Origin: Tubiluchus corallicola
Taxonomy: Eukaryota > Priapulida > Priapulimorpha > Priapulimorphida > Tubiluchidae
NCBI GenBank assembly: GCA_030141605.1
Contig: JAQGDQ010000029.1
Span: 675,501 to 739,500 of the forward strand
Reading direction: 5' to 3'
DNA length: 64,000 nucleotides
This document shows, piece after piece, positions 11,801-26,800 of the stretch (the first letter of the stretch is position 1; every line of letters begins with the position of its first letter). The notes beneath the pieces are model-generated. The model was not told where the DNA came from. It made no database searches and saw nothing but the letters and a program-made list of their open reading frames with translations. A program made the translations under genes and the position numbers.

Positions 11801-14800
11801 GGCACTCAACCAGGCAGTTATACTCAATGTTTTGGTAATAGTAGCTATTGGATATGATCGGTGGGAACTCACATATGCCGCTCATCCGCTTGGCTACTCG
11901 CTGAGCTCAAAGGGTCATGTTACCAAATGTGACCATATAAATTAACTGGACTCCCACAAGCTGACAAGTCTCCCTCCTCGTAACACTTCCCACGATTGAA
12001 AATTCTCACAGCTTTTTGTATATATTTACGTTAATTTTAACATTTACAAACATGGGTGGCAGAAACGTGGAGTGTTGCCAGCTGTCCCGCCATCGCTTTC
12101 TTGCGGAATAGAGACATCAATTTTTTTAATTAGTGTCATGATAACAATGAACGACAATGCTTGAACCAAAGTGAAAAAAAGCTCTTTAAATATTACGAAA
12201 ATTTTCACGCTTGCTGAGAAACTATGGTGACTGTGTATTTATTTGACCAGCATCAGCATTTAGACTAATTAATACGTCTAAGTAAAAACTTTATAGGCCT
12301 GCCATTTTAACTTGAAAGTAAGTAACAATATCATTTTTTAGTTAAGACAACCTTCCCGTCACTCCTCTCCAAAAGTAGAATATTCCAGTTATAAAATACT
12401 TCCGTTCACTTATATCACATTCGTTGCGTTATATATGTAAGTGAATGCGTGTCTGATCATTTTCCCGCTTTTTTCACATACTAGCAAATGTTGCAATATA
12501 TAGATTATATCTAAAGTTCTCGTGACCTTATCGGGAACGAAAAAAGAGAACGTTGATTAAGAACTTCCTGTTTAACTTCTTGAATGACAGCAATGTGATA
12601 AATAAACGAAAGACAAGAAAATAAAAGTTCCGTAACCAAAATAGAAGGCAATGTGTCGTACAAGGGTAGTCGCCCATGGAATATTTGTTTTACCAATATT
12701 CTCATCATTTGGATAATGGCCATTCTTAGAATACGTGAAGGAAGCTTGGTTAGTTACATAGTATTTAAATTTCTCAGAGGTATTCTTGAACTTGGGGGGA
12801 GTGTCGACGTTCTGACAGTCGAGTCTCTGGGAGTTCGCTGGACGCTGGCTGTAGCACAGGAGTGCCTCAAAAATTCGCAGAATTATAGGAGCGCCTGAGC
12901 AAGCCATAGATATATCAGTTTACGCTGTAAAATACTTGTGAAATAGAGATGCATGCAAAAGTGAACCGTCACATTCCTGTGCTTTATACTCGGGACATTT
13001 TCGTCTTAGTTTAGGTGCGGCAGCCCATTTCAGTAAGTGTATCCTGTTAAATTAAGCCACGAATTAAGCATTAATTTGCACTTTGTATTATACGAGTAAA
13101 CTATCCGATTTATTTCAAAAGCTAAGTTTATTGCACTACGAAATGTCGTAATATTATGTAACTTCATCTACACCACAGGTGCAAAATTTTTGAATACTAC
13201 TCTGCTACTCACATTTTAGGGGTGTATAATATATTAGTGTAACAATAAGATATCTAGTAAAATTTTAATTGCGTGCTTGTCGGTTCACCTAAATAATCAA
13301 AGTACATTCGTCTTGCATTGTGTAACAGCTTTCCAGAATCCATGCATTGATTACGTGAACATAAGAGTGGTCAACAACAGTGGGAGGCGTGGAAGTTTTA
13401 ATGTATGAAAAACACCACCAGTGGCTATAATAACAAATTTAATGTTCTGGTCAGTAATCATTATAATAACATGGTGTCCAGTAATCATTATAATAACATA
13501 AGTTCACTGCCGACCTCGTGCTGTTTTGTGGCAGAAATTTCCGCAACAGACGTGCCTGATTTGGCAGTCGCCCACGGGTGCAGATTGTTTAAAACTTGAT
13601 AGTATATCATTAGTATGTTTGATACGCGTCGTCTATAAAGCTCGGCAAGTAGCTGAAAACCCAGAAAACAATCTAAAAATCTTAGTTGTTGTTGATTTTT
13701 TATCTAATTGCTTGTACGAGCAAACCAACTTAGTTAATTCTCCATCCTTTCTTGTCCAAGTTGTCGATCGATAATTCAAAAGCTATAGCCTAGTGCTATT
13801 ATTGACAGCAGTTTATAGGTTTATGGGAGGCTCTATAACCTTATTATTTTGCGTTTGCAGCTATAAGTCTGCGTGCAGCCAGACTTCATTAGCTGATTCT
13901 CATTTAGTAGTCACTATAGCCGTTTAGGTTTTATAAGCTGCGTCATTCCTGGAATTTGTGACATGGCGCGAATAATTTTAATGATTGTTTTCAGGAGGAG
14001 GGGGTGGCTAGTTGTGTCGAAGTAGCCACAAATATTATCCTTATTATAACATGCTATGGCTGTATAAAACGGTCGTTAAGATTGTTAAACAAAAAAACAA
14101 GGCTGCTTCAAACGTTATATGTAATTAAAAGACGCCATTTCATTTTACAGGATATACATGATGAGATAACGTGATTAACTTTTCAGTTTTCAAGATATCC
14201 TTGTTCGGGTTCTCTGTCTTGTCTGTAACAAAGTGGCACAAAAGTATTTGATTCTTGGCGAGTTCGCTAATCGCTATGTACTAAAATAAACTTGGAGAGC
14301 TCATAACACAGTATATTAAGCTGGTATAGATTGCACTGCTAATCCTTCCGCTGGTACGACGATGCGTCACCACCACCGTCGTCATCACCCACCCAGGTCC
14401 ATGCACCAGCTTCACCTTCCACCTAAGTAAGGAGTGGCTTCCCAGAAGTTTGTGTTAGCTACTAACAAGATACGTCATTTAAGTACATGTGTTTTCGAGC
14501 TGATGATTATTCATTAATTGATGTTAGTAACCAGCTGTAATAATTTTCCTACCATGTGTGCTTACAACATGTATTTAACCCAGTTACATCCCATCAGCTG
14601 ATTGCATCAGCCAAGTTGGAATGTTCTAGTAAGTCTGCTGCGTCACGCGTCTGGCATGGCTTCTTCCTGCGCTTGTACAATCTCCTTGCAGCAACTGGAA
14701 GTCAGTCATGCAGTAGTACAGCAGACAGATTTTTATTATAACTTATACTTACTATTTTTCTGTTGGGCGTGGGATCTACGTGATGCCAGTTTTGAAAACG

Positions 14801-17800
14801 TAGCTTAGTATGTGTTAAATTATGAGAACTAAGTCATTGCCACCCAAATTTTTCCAACTTGGACTTGTTTACGAGTCACAAGCTAGACGCTAATGAGTAA
14901 ATTTTATTATTTAAGCACAACACAGTTAAGCGACTACTACAAAAGCCACTTTCTTTAATGATTTCAAAACTGTTCTGTTTGATTATCCTGCGAAGCTATT
15001 AACAGTGTTTTGATAGGCATATACCGCACGTAAAGGGCTAAAGGCATTCCATACAATGAATGAATGTCTAATTGATTAGTTCCTGTAAGGTTGTATATAT
15101 GAGTGGCGATTGTATTATTTTGTGAGTAACATCAATAAACCGTATTGCACATTTGAGTCGTGTTTATACTAATGATGGTGCATGATGATGTAACTCTAAA
15201 ATGTGTGGTTGTATTGATTGTGTTCTTGTTTTTTAACAATGGAGATAGTTGTTCCCAGCGCAGCGCAAAACACAAGTCTCTCGCCTTTTATTAGTTTTAT
15301 TAGCAATCTGTTCAGCTGTTTCTGCATGTGTTAATTAATTATGAAGAGTACTCATGATACGCAGCAGCTACAAACGAATCTTTTCTGTTCCTTCTATTAT
15401 TCAACAAATATTGATTCTACCTGAAGAGCGTTCTCTTGCGTTAGGTCTATTTATAGCTTGACGTGCAGTTAACGCCTTTACTCGTTCCTTGTCTTCACAA
15501 AATGTTTTCACCTATACGAAGTTAACTCAAAAGCTGCATTAGTTTTGCTATAATGTTCCTTGGGGGACAGAGTTCCGTTCACTGTACCTAGGACAACGAC
15601 TTAAACGATTATCTATCAGTAACTAGTTCAATAGACAACTAATCAGTCATTCAGCGAATTGGTCACTTAGTCAATCAAGTGGGCCTGTTGAACCTCTGCT
15701 GCATGCCCTGTGATTCGGAGCTATCAGTAGCCGGATTACAACATTGACTCTTGAAGGGTTAAATTTGTAATCCGTTTACAGCCATTTCCTCACACTGTAC
15801 CCACGAATAAAAAAACAGCTGGAGAAGTTGTTAAAAAATCAATGATAAATCAAATTGTTCCCAGTGAAGCCTTTCCGATGCGTCACCATGACGTCACAGC
15901 TAGTCATAAAATCCTCAACCCGCGCTCATCTTTTAAAACGCCGCTACAAATAAAATCCGTTTTTCTCGCTTCGTTAGCAGTTTGTGCTGTTGTGTATTAT
16001 GCTTTATTCACAGTTTGCCTTTACACGATTCAGTCATTTTAGCAAAGTAACTCAACCGGAATGATAACATTCTTATACTGCGAAGTAAAATTGCCAATAA
16101 TAACGGGAAATTGAGCTTATACGATGCATCGCAACATTGCATTCTGTTGACAACAGATAGTGAGAAAGTGGGCGGGCCAGATCCGATGTGTTGTACTGAG
16201 ATTCTGAGATTCAGTACAGAAGAGATTAACAGCTTTATTCACATTGATTTTTGCAATTCGGTGCTGCTGAGTTTGAGTCAATTCCAGTATCAGAGGGAGT
16301 CCAGTAAGCTACCACTCTGTATGAGTCTCTGCTGCTGAGTTTGAGTCTATTCTAATATCAGAGGGAGGGATTCCAGTAAGCTACTACTCTGTGTGAATCT
16401 CTGGCATAGTAACAGTCAACCTCGGCCAGTTGAAGTGTTTAGCTTCGCTATATTAAAAGGAACCGGAATTAGCGGAATTACGAATTGCAAAATTGTTATA
16501 TCGCATTGATCCTGGTAGAACATTGAAGTTGCTAAGCAAACCGTTTGCTCAGCTCTCCTTGAAGCAGGTGTATAAACCGATATGGATTCCTGCCCTCTTC
16601 TTTCTTAAATTGCACTGACACATTGATGTATCTGCTGCATGACCGGCAACATCAAGCTTTGTTGTGGGTCGTGAACAATGCATGAACTGTGTCCTGTAGA
16701 GGAGCTATTAGCCTGTGTGCTCTGTAAATGTGTCCTATCAATACATTGTGTGCGCGCCTTTGCGTCAGTAATAGCCGTCGCCCACAAAACTAATTACAAC
16801 AGGCTCTTTGGGGATTTAATTGCTGACTGGCTGCTGATACATCTATTCTGATTTAGCTCTTATGCTCACACAGTTTTTGTGTCTAGACGCCTCTAAATGG
16901 CTTCACTCTGCCTTGTCTAGGGCAAGGACCTCGGCGCTGCTGCGCAGGTTTTCATTGCCTTTACGTTTGGGCTTCCTGGGTGAAGCCAGATTATATCCTA
17001 ACTAACCTGCATTCTGCTCGCATTTCCTACTCGATGCTTCATACCACTGCCATAAATTCCCGTTTGAATAATCTCTTCTCTTTCGCACCTCATATATTTT
17101 ATAACCTTGAATCGGTGAATTGATGGTCTCTAAAGATTCTGAAGATGTTGATCCGTTTCTAAAGAGTTGGGATTATTTATGACTTTTTTCTCATGGCTTC
17201 ATGAGAAATGAAGCCATGTATGCCACCTTTTTGATAACTGGCATTAGCCCAACTTCAAAGCTTTTATTTCGTTATTGTATTTACAGTGTTGTTTATTAAA
17301 TTTTAACTGTAGCAATATTCATGTTTGAATTTAGCACTAAGAACTATGGATCTATTTCAGAAAGAGGTTATATTTCTGCCCGCATCGTTGCTATCACTCT
17401 CATTGTCGTCATCGTCAGTATCTTCATCATTTAGACATTTAATATACACTTTTCTCCTTCGTATTTTTGGACGCTTAGCTTCGTTTTTACTTACGTTAAT
17501 TTGCTTCATTTGTTGTCTATCGTTTATTTCTCAATGATTTATATGTTAGAGGCAATCTATAATATTACTTCTGTATACAGGCCACACTCGTCTTGGAATA
17601 TTACTAAATAATGCTGTTTGTAGGAGTATCAAAATATATAGTTAAAACTAAGGTCACACCGTTGCACGCACAAAAATGCACAATTCTGGCATAAAAGCTT
17701 TTTATTTTTATTCACCTATAATGTGTTAAATTTTATAGGCAAAATAATAAATCACAGCGCATAGGTTTGATTATACGTGCAATGCTATACCTGTATTTAA

Positions 17801-20800
17801 CTGTGGTTGCGTACAAACTGATCATTGCTGACTTTAGTAACCTTAATATAGAGGTCTTCATTACTGCTTTAGCTGCACTCGTTGCTTGGAAAAAAATCCA
17901 CTGACGGCTGAAGATAAAATACTGCTGCTATTTCAACGCCTGTCACCCGATACCCACTAACTAGGTGATACCAAAAGATTGGCGTAGCTGAGTGTGGCCT
18001 TCGAATCTATTCCTGGACTATTTATACTTCTCAGTTTTAGCCTTTCATCCGGCTTTGGTGTTATCTTGACCCAGGACAAAAACTTAGAAAAGTATTCATT
18101 ATGAGTGGCTCGCTATTTTCTGTAATATCGTTCAGTTCAATGTACGACTTCACATTGTTTGTAGTTTCCTTTCTTCGGGAAACTAGTAGTAGTATCTTAT
18201 CGATGATAATAACATTATAGTACATTAAGTACATTACAAAAACTGACATGAAGTCAAAAATGAAATGATGTTAACAACAAATAACAACACAGCGAGTTAA
18301 TCGTAAATTTTCAAAATTGCGGACAAGAACTTTAGGAATAGCTCTTCCACTCCGTTTAAATACAGAGCATACATACAGCTCAGATAATCTACATTGTACA
18401 ATAACATGCGACTGGTCTTAAATAGAGACATTATACCCTGCATACACTATTATCACGAGGAATGAGTGACCTGGCTGCTATTTCTACAGAATACAGGCCT
18501 ACACGCTTTTGTTGTAGTATTTCTGTCAAATTTGAAAATACGTAAGTATGTTATACGTATATATTACTTGGCACGTACAATGTGGTTTGCCCGGGAACAG
18601 CACACTGCGTGCTTCCTGATTCCTGTTCTATTCCCTTATTGGTAGTGCTAGAGAGCCTGCAAGGTTTCAGCGCTTTCATACTTAAGAAAAGTTGCTTCTT
18701 CAGAAAAGAAAACGCACTTGCTGTCTGCACCTAGCAAGTTTTAATTTCCGTTGTTTAGCGACTAAGCTGATACAGATCTATTTTCAAGTACTGCATAACA
18801 ACATTTCATAAAATATACGGAAATAAATTTTCGATTTAAAAACAGCCATCGTGTCCTTTGTCAAAAGACATTGTGACTTTAACGTTTATTTAATCTATTA
18901 TTTAATTATCAGAAATGCTTCTGCGGTACTAATTGTGTTAAAATGTATACTTTTTATCGGACTTGAAAATGGGATAGTATATGAAAAATCTTCCTATCTT
19001 CCTTTAAACGTTGAGACAAATGTGAACACCTCTTCGAACACCTAAAATTGCTTAATTTAAAAATCATTTGATTAGCTTCATAACTCTTTCTTTAGGCTTC
19101 TTCTAGGTCACCTGAGTTCATTTACCTTTCCTGGAAAAGTGAAATTGTCGTCATCCGGCTGCCTCGCTCTGACTCGGCCAGATATCGATTTGTGCCTTTG
19201 CTGACTGGCTTCTTAATCTAGGTCCCATCGATCGGGTAGCAGTTTCCCGCGCCGCGTATCGTGGATTGCCCCAGACATGGCACAAGGAAGTTGTTTATCC
19301 GCCGACGTGTCTTTAGACTGATCTAGACGTGACAGTATCGGCAGGGTAACCTTTGTAGATCAATAAAAAAGAGTTCATGACAAGGATATAGCTGTGTGAG
19401 TAGCAGTCCTTTTTTATACACTGATGCGCGCGCATGCGTTAGCGCTTAAAATGCCTGGTGTATTTCCCACCATTAAATTTTTCGGTCCAGATGGGTAGGC
19501 CTAATATAGTAACTTTTTGAAACTGTGCTTTGCACTTTTGATTGGGTTGCGTGTTTGTATGCGCATTTGATGTGTCGGCTTTATTTTATAAGCAGCTGTA
19601 AGTCATCCCGTATTAGACATTTACTGTCGACTGAAATGCAGTCGAAAGTAAATAAATTGTCATGATTAATAGTAGTAATCGAATGAACTCATGTTTGCTT
19701 GCCGTACTTTAATATAATATGTGCAGTCTATGCTACTCGTCTGGAAAATTTAGTCATTTCCCGCGAAACTTAATGGCATTGAACGAATACTCATTGAATC
19801 GTTTTTAAAGTTAATGTGATTTTACGTATGATTTTCGGATACGTGGACAAACTGAATTGTGCAACACAAAAGCCCCACTGCATTCGTCTGAAGGCTATAG
19901 TTAAACCCCTGACCTATATGTAGTGTAAAAAACAACCTCCGTTCCAGAAAAAATAGCCAGGAAGGAAGGGAGACTAGGCGTCAGACAGTCATGTTTAAAG
20001 TTTATAGGAGGATCAGTCCGCGAACTCGACGGTATCCCATCACGTAGATGCTTCCGGTTTCCCTTCCGGTCCTATGTGATGTGTGGGAGGTGTTGCAATC
20101 ATGCATCACGGATGAAATGTTTGATTAAAAATGTTTGATCTAAAATGTTTCATTAATAACTTTCTTCGATTTTTGGGTGCAGAAAACTCCAGTAATATTA
20201 GTTGTAAAGAATCACATGAAAAGTTCTTCGCCTACCAGGATAATCACCGGAATATTTTCATATACCTCTAACATGCCTCTAATTGGCCTCGCCGTCAAAG
20301 GTATAATCAGCTATTACCTGTTGGAACAGGTGCATATAGAAATGGAAAATCGTATGTAAGCTTCGAAAACATCCGTGATAATTTCAGTGGCAGGTGGTCA
20401 AAAGTTGTGATTTTAGCCAAATTGCTTTAATTATGAGATTTGGCAATGAAATTGTCCATAGTGGTTTGTACTTTGTGGTAAGTACATCACGTTGTTACAC
20501 TTGTCTCTACAGTGTAAATGTGGGGGTTATTTCATTATGATGAACTTGACGTTTGCCACAATACATATCCTTCTATGAAATTTGTGGGCGCTGACGTGTG
20601 TAAGTGGATACTGCCGAGCTAGTTGTAGCATCGACCAATATATAAACCTGTGCGAGACGAGGGGGTAGTTAACTGGCTGGAAATTTGTTACTCGGGAGCC
20701 GGAGTTTTTGTTAATCTTACATGATATCATAAAACGAAAAACTTGCAGGCAAGTTATGCGTTTATCTGAAATCAGTATGTACTATACATTCATTGCTCAC

Positions 20801-23800
20801 TGTATGGTTTCCCAGTTCCCACGCAATTGCTTAATGCGTCCTAGTGTAATAACGGATATATCCATTTAATATACACAAAATTATTTAGTTACCAAACACA
20901 TTTATGTCAAGTAAAATCTGACCAAAACGCTGATGTTCTCTGCAATCGTAATCATATTTATGACCTTGACCTTGTTTTTTAAGCTTGTGTCTGCGCTGTT
21001 TTAGCGGGAAACTTCCCAGACACATGCACCTTGCACAATAACACATGTGACCCTTGAAAATAAGCTTTTTATTATATCCTTGCACTTAGCTTTGTTTGAC
21101 TCCGACTACGTTCATGAAAAAAAACGCTCTAAGCTGGTTGTGTACTGTCATTCAAATTTCCTTTCTTACCCAGCCAATTATTACATTCCTACTCACTTTT
21201 ATGGGAGAATTTTTTTGTGTGGCTCTTTGGGCTCACCATTGTAGAGACGTTAGAGTCGTAGACGTTCCCCAGTGCTATAATCATTTGTCGTGTCTGCTTT
21301 CAAGATGATATCAGTCATGTGCTGTGTTTTTATTTTGGGCTCCAATGAAACCACGAAATTAGATGTGAATCAAAGGTACACACTGATACAGTTATGTTAT
21401 GTCATTTAACCCACAGAAAACAAAAACACTGATACATACTTTAGTATACAGGGGCATCAAGTTATTACTCACATACCGCACGATAATGAATAGCACCTTT
21501 TTGTGTGAGTTCGTTTGTGTGCCCGACGCCGACTCGCCCGCCTCCTCTAAACTAAACAGCGGCTTGTTTTTACTGAATTTAAATAAGCTTAAGATAAACA
21601 TAATTACAAAATCCAAACGCAACAGGAAAAAATCTGCCCCATGTGAAAGGTTTCAACGTCGGAGGTCGCCATTCTCACACAGTACTGACAATTCTAGCCA
21701 GAGAAGTGTTCTTTTCACCGCTGTAACTGTCTGCCGACCATTCACTCGCGTCACGTAAGGCAACTTACTTAACAGTAGATTTGATGGTCGAAATTTTGAT
21801 TACTTGAGTATGCATGTCTTTTTAGTAGCTGCTGTCTTGTCCTTTGATTTTTGTATTTTTCGTATTATTGGCGATATTTTAAATTTCGTTAAAAACCATT
21901 TAAGGTTCTAAAATTAGGCATTTTAAATGGGTTTTTAAATTATGAATGTTCAAATTTTCTCTTATCATTCTTATTCCTTCTGCGAAATCATCGAGCACAC
22001 TGCAGTGGAGAAATATCTGTATCTTTTCCACACAAACCAGTTTCAAAATCATAACTAATATAGGGTGATTCACAGACATACTAAGTTACTAAAACTTGAA
22101 AACTGTAGAATTGGGCACCTGGATATTTGTGTTTGTCTAATGGAATCTGCAATGCCACAGCATTGCAACCTAATACTATACAGAGCCGTTCTAAATTTTT
22201 TTGTATACACAAATTGGAATTTTGTTTGATGAGTTTTTGCATCTAGTCAGCCCACCTATTCTTGTTGTGTACACTCTAATAATTTACTAATAAATATCAT
22301 TTGATTTTCCAAGTGGTGTACTGAGCCGACAGTCATTATTCTTTGGCTAATCTTCCGCAGTTCCAGATCCTAGTTTCAGGTCTTCCAAGTTCACGTGTAA
22401 ACAGTTTGGGGTTCAAGGCCACAGCGCTCTGTTTTACTGTGATGGTTTTGTGTTATGGCTCGCGTGCATACCTGCAGTTTGTTCAAGTTGTTCTGCTAAA
22501 TATAAATCGGCCTGTTATGCTACTTACAAGTATATTGATGTGCCTGCGGCGTCTGGGTGCGCGTCTTCTTAAAGAAGGTCTCTGTAGGTTAAAAAACTTA
22601 CACGAATTGACTTCTGTAATTGAATTATTGCAAGAAATTGCGAGCAATTTTCGTAAGAATGCCATCACTGTCTTGTAAAGCACCGAAAAACCAGTTCTCA
22701 AAACGCTTAAGAACCTATCCACTTGACGTTTTTTACGCAGGCTTATGCTCGCATAGTCTAATTATTATACTGCCCTGTGTGGCCATTTAAGCATTTTGTT
22801 AAGTGACAGGCAAAAAGTGCACAAATAGGTGCTGAAATCAACGACCCAGTTTTCGCACATTCCCGGGGCTCATTGGTGTCCGTGTGACGCGATGTTTAAA
22901 ATGGAGCTAGGTGCCACCTTGCAAGTAATTTAGGGGATGCAAATTGGCAAGAACTTGCATTTTCCAGTGACCATCCATCTCTGCACTGACTTCGTAATAC
23001 TGATGTTTTACTACATTACTATGCATATTTTATCTTGTGGTTCCGTTTATTCGGATGTTTTTCGGTTTGATTATTGAGTGGAGAAAATTGTGTACTAAAC
23101 AAGCGAGCAATGTAGAGAAAAGATGTGCGTCATTTGTCATAAATAAATAAAACCTCATAATAAATAAAAAATGAATTGAATGTACCGTATAACACATATT
23201 CCTTTTGTTCCGAAAAGTGTGTATTAATCAATGTGTTTAGAAGCTCATATAATGCACCTGATTCTATGCGCACCATAAACAATTTCACCCTGCTCGACCT
23301 CACGCACCTGTACCTCATGATGTCCTCTGTCATCACTTGCCAGACAATCCTGGCGATCATTATAGAAAGACATTTTTGGAGCTGTTAAGCTTGTTTCCGC
23401 AATGACTGATTGACTGGCCTGCTCCTAACAAAACGTTCTCAATCATTAAACACGTCTGTCACACGTACTATACGTGACAATGACAGCTCTGACACTTTCC
23501 ATCTCAGTACCGCACTGAGACCCCGGACAAAGGCAAATTCCTACCTCGTCAAAAGTTTTTTGATCAAAAAATCGCCGTAAACCCTCCGAACAGGTTTGAG
23601 CTAATACGTGTCTCTTCAATTACTATGGATCTTTATTGCATTGATGCCTGAGAATGCAGTTGTAGTGAACTGGGGCGACCGGCAGATCGAATTTTAGGTT
23701 AACTGTTGACAATATTTCAACTAGGGCTTGCTTTGTACTATGCCTTTGTACACTTACTATCTGTAATTCATGTCAAACATTCTTTCACGTAAGTAAGAAT

Positions 23801-26800
23801 TGGTTGTATGCCTTCGATACGCCATGTCTGGGATTTTGTATGCTTATATATATATATATATATATATATATAACATTTCTTAGAATCATCATTTTAAAGA
23901 TAGGTATGGCCAATATTGACCAAGAGCAAGTGCTATGATAGATTTTTACACTGATTACATAAAGGTTGAATAAAATAAAATAGTTACCTGCTTCGTTGGA
24001 TGAATTGTGTCTGGGCCGGATGTGGTAAATGAGACACAATAGCACCATTGAGCATGTTACCACCCAACGTAGCCGCGCAAATTTAAGCATACGCTTTATG
24101 TGGAGCTCCAAATTTTCTGAAGTATTTGGTATATTTATTAAGGGTCAGAATGCCCTTAACTTTCACTAGGGAATCGTGTAAAGTGAAAACTATATAGGTT
24201 ATTCCACTGTGGTAGCGAGTTAATCCAGCTTATCCCGCCTTACGTAAATAGGCATGCACCGCCATGCTTTCACTGCAGGTTCTCTTGTTAAAACACTTGT
24301 ACTTGCATAACATCGACGCTCTCTAACGCTTCCAGAATGATAAGCTTTTTTAAACTGATGACGCCTAGAAAAGTCTCCACAAAAACCACCATACCTCCGC
24401 GTTGGTTCATCTGGGCTAATATCATGAAGTACATTGATATTATTTCGAACACAAGCATTCTGTACTTCTTGCACACTAATACGGAGAGAGAGAATAGAAA
24501 CCCCAAATCAGGGAGGTGAAATTCTGAAAAAAACTTAAAGTAATTAATTAATGGAAGCAGCCCGAGTTGAGGAGTGCAAAAATAAAAATCGAATTGATCA
24601 GTATTAGTCCAATTAAATCGTTTTTAAGGTTGACTATGAATAATGATTTTGGTGAACGCAAATAATAAGCCTGGAAATGAGGACGAATTTGCCTAATTTT
24701 TTAGCTTTTTACGTATTTTTGCTTTACCTCACTTAGCTTATTTCTGTTTTAGTTTTGCCACTTATTTTCTTTATAGATTTTCCATTTAAAAACCGGATGC
24801 CTGATATACGAAGTTTAACTCACGCTTTTTTGGTCGGTTGATTATGGGTTAACATGGTGGCTTATTTGTAGACAATAAGCACATTCGCTTTTATTATCAA
24901 GCCTGGCCAAGGCCAATTAAGGACATGGTAGTTGTCAGAACATTCGTTACATTGCTCAGGTCATATAAAATGCCCATGATGAGAGCAAGCAAATACATGT
25001 AAGAAATTTAATTTAAATTGTTAGTACACAGGTATTTAATCATAGAATACTGCTATGTAGGAGTGCGTGAGTGTGCCCCGTGCAAGTATTAAATTTTGAA
25101 AACAAACAAGTCGAACGAAAAAAATCGAAAAATCGAAATATTTTGAAAACGAATACAATTCTGAGGCTTTCGTCTAGCTCTTTAGGCTTTCAACTAAAAT
25201 GTCAGTGAGATAGTCAGTGAATAAATCAAAGCTTAGACTCAGGTGGGCTAGAGGGCCAAATTTGCACGCTTGTGACCTTGTCAGGAAATAAAGTAAAGGG
25301 TTAATCTTTTGACAGTCAGTCTTGGTATCTTTATCACAACACAGTAGAGAAGCCTTACAGATTAGTCTAGGCGGTCTTTTGCCCAGCACCACGTTGATGC
25401 AAATATGATAGCTGCTATAAAAAAGCTTCATGAGTGTAGTAACCTTGTGTCTGTTTGCTTACAATCAGCAATTCTGTATCACACAGGCTAATTTTATAGA
25501 CACCTGAAGATGTTTGTCTTGAATGAGAGTATAAACAGGAATTCTGCTGACTCTGCATATGATAATGAGTTGATAATCAATTCCCTGCAGATATGGAACC
25601 AAAAAGTGCATTCGCCTCAATAGCAGTCACTGCTTAGTCATATGCCAATGAAACGGGCCCAGTTTAATTGTAAATAAAACACAGAAATCCAAAGTCTATG
25701 TGCTTATTTAAATACACGTGACTGTAGGGGCAAGGCCGCTTTATTCTGACGTTTTGAACTAAATTAACTTTGCAAACCTGGTGCTTTTAACTTTAGATCT
25801 TGCACGTCTTTTCTGGCTGCACAAAACCTTTATTGCACTTCCTGTAGTAACATGCAGTGACTGCTTAACAATCCAAAGGCAGTCACCTATCTAGTTACCA
25901 ATTAAGTCTGCCAAGAAATACTTAATCAAGCAAATTTGTTCGTGTCAGCGTGATAAAATTTCTTGACTAGTTGATGGTTTCAATTACATTATGTTAAATG
26001 TCTGCTCAACTCTGCTGTCATTAAATTGCACTCCTGTTAGACGCTCGATGATCAATTGGTGACGTTGATGACTGTTCTTGCTTGAATTAAACTGAAGTAC
26101 TTTGCGACTCGCAGAATTACTGAATCAAGTGATGGTAGGCTTTTTTACGGACATGCATCTCCAGCAAATTGCATTTTTCAAACATTTGGGACCTATTTGG
26201 GAATGGCATTAAACCGGTATCAATGAATGATTGAATTTCTACACCCTATCTTCTCATATAATAGATCAGCTATTAAATAGCTATCTTTAAGTGACAGCGG
26301 GTTGCGTATTACAAATATATACATAATATCTTAATATGTAAGTATTCAGCTTTCGAATTCAAACAAACAGCAACTCTGTGAATGCGTGGGGGCGTATAGG
26401 CACAAATGCTTGTTAAGATTCTTCTACAAATCGAAACAGCAGTGTAGTTTATAACACATCACCTTAAGAAGCTGTAAAAGTCGTTTTATTCAACTCTGCG
26501 TCACGTGAAAAAATAATGACGCTTTCCTGCCTCACACGTGCTTTAAATGCTAAAACAAACAAATACAAAAAGTCTGGTTCGTTTTTAATCGGCAAAAACA
26601 GCAGGAAGAAGTATTAGTGGGCCTAATTCTCTAGAGCGGATCCATTAGCAATTGGGTTGCAGTTAATCTGTTAAGCGTAGATACTTTTCCTACTGAGCTT
26701 TGCTTTTGGAAAGTATAGTTGTCGCAAAGTTTCTTTCATTTTTTACTTGCTTCCCTTGACCAGCATCTACTTCAGTTCTAGAATTCATATGTGTGTGCAG

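Noticed and set aside
12572-12907. 111-codon minus strand frame
   Set aside because: No motif, overlapped by equally long frames in other phases.
21399-21758. 119-codon + strand frame
   Set aside because: Unrecognised, with a competing antisense frame; composition unlike the verified exons.
22343-22678. 111-codon + strand frame in MYC intron
   Set aside because: No recognisable motif, no splice context and no ATG at its start; length is within chance for 64 kb.
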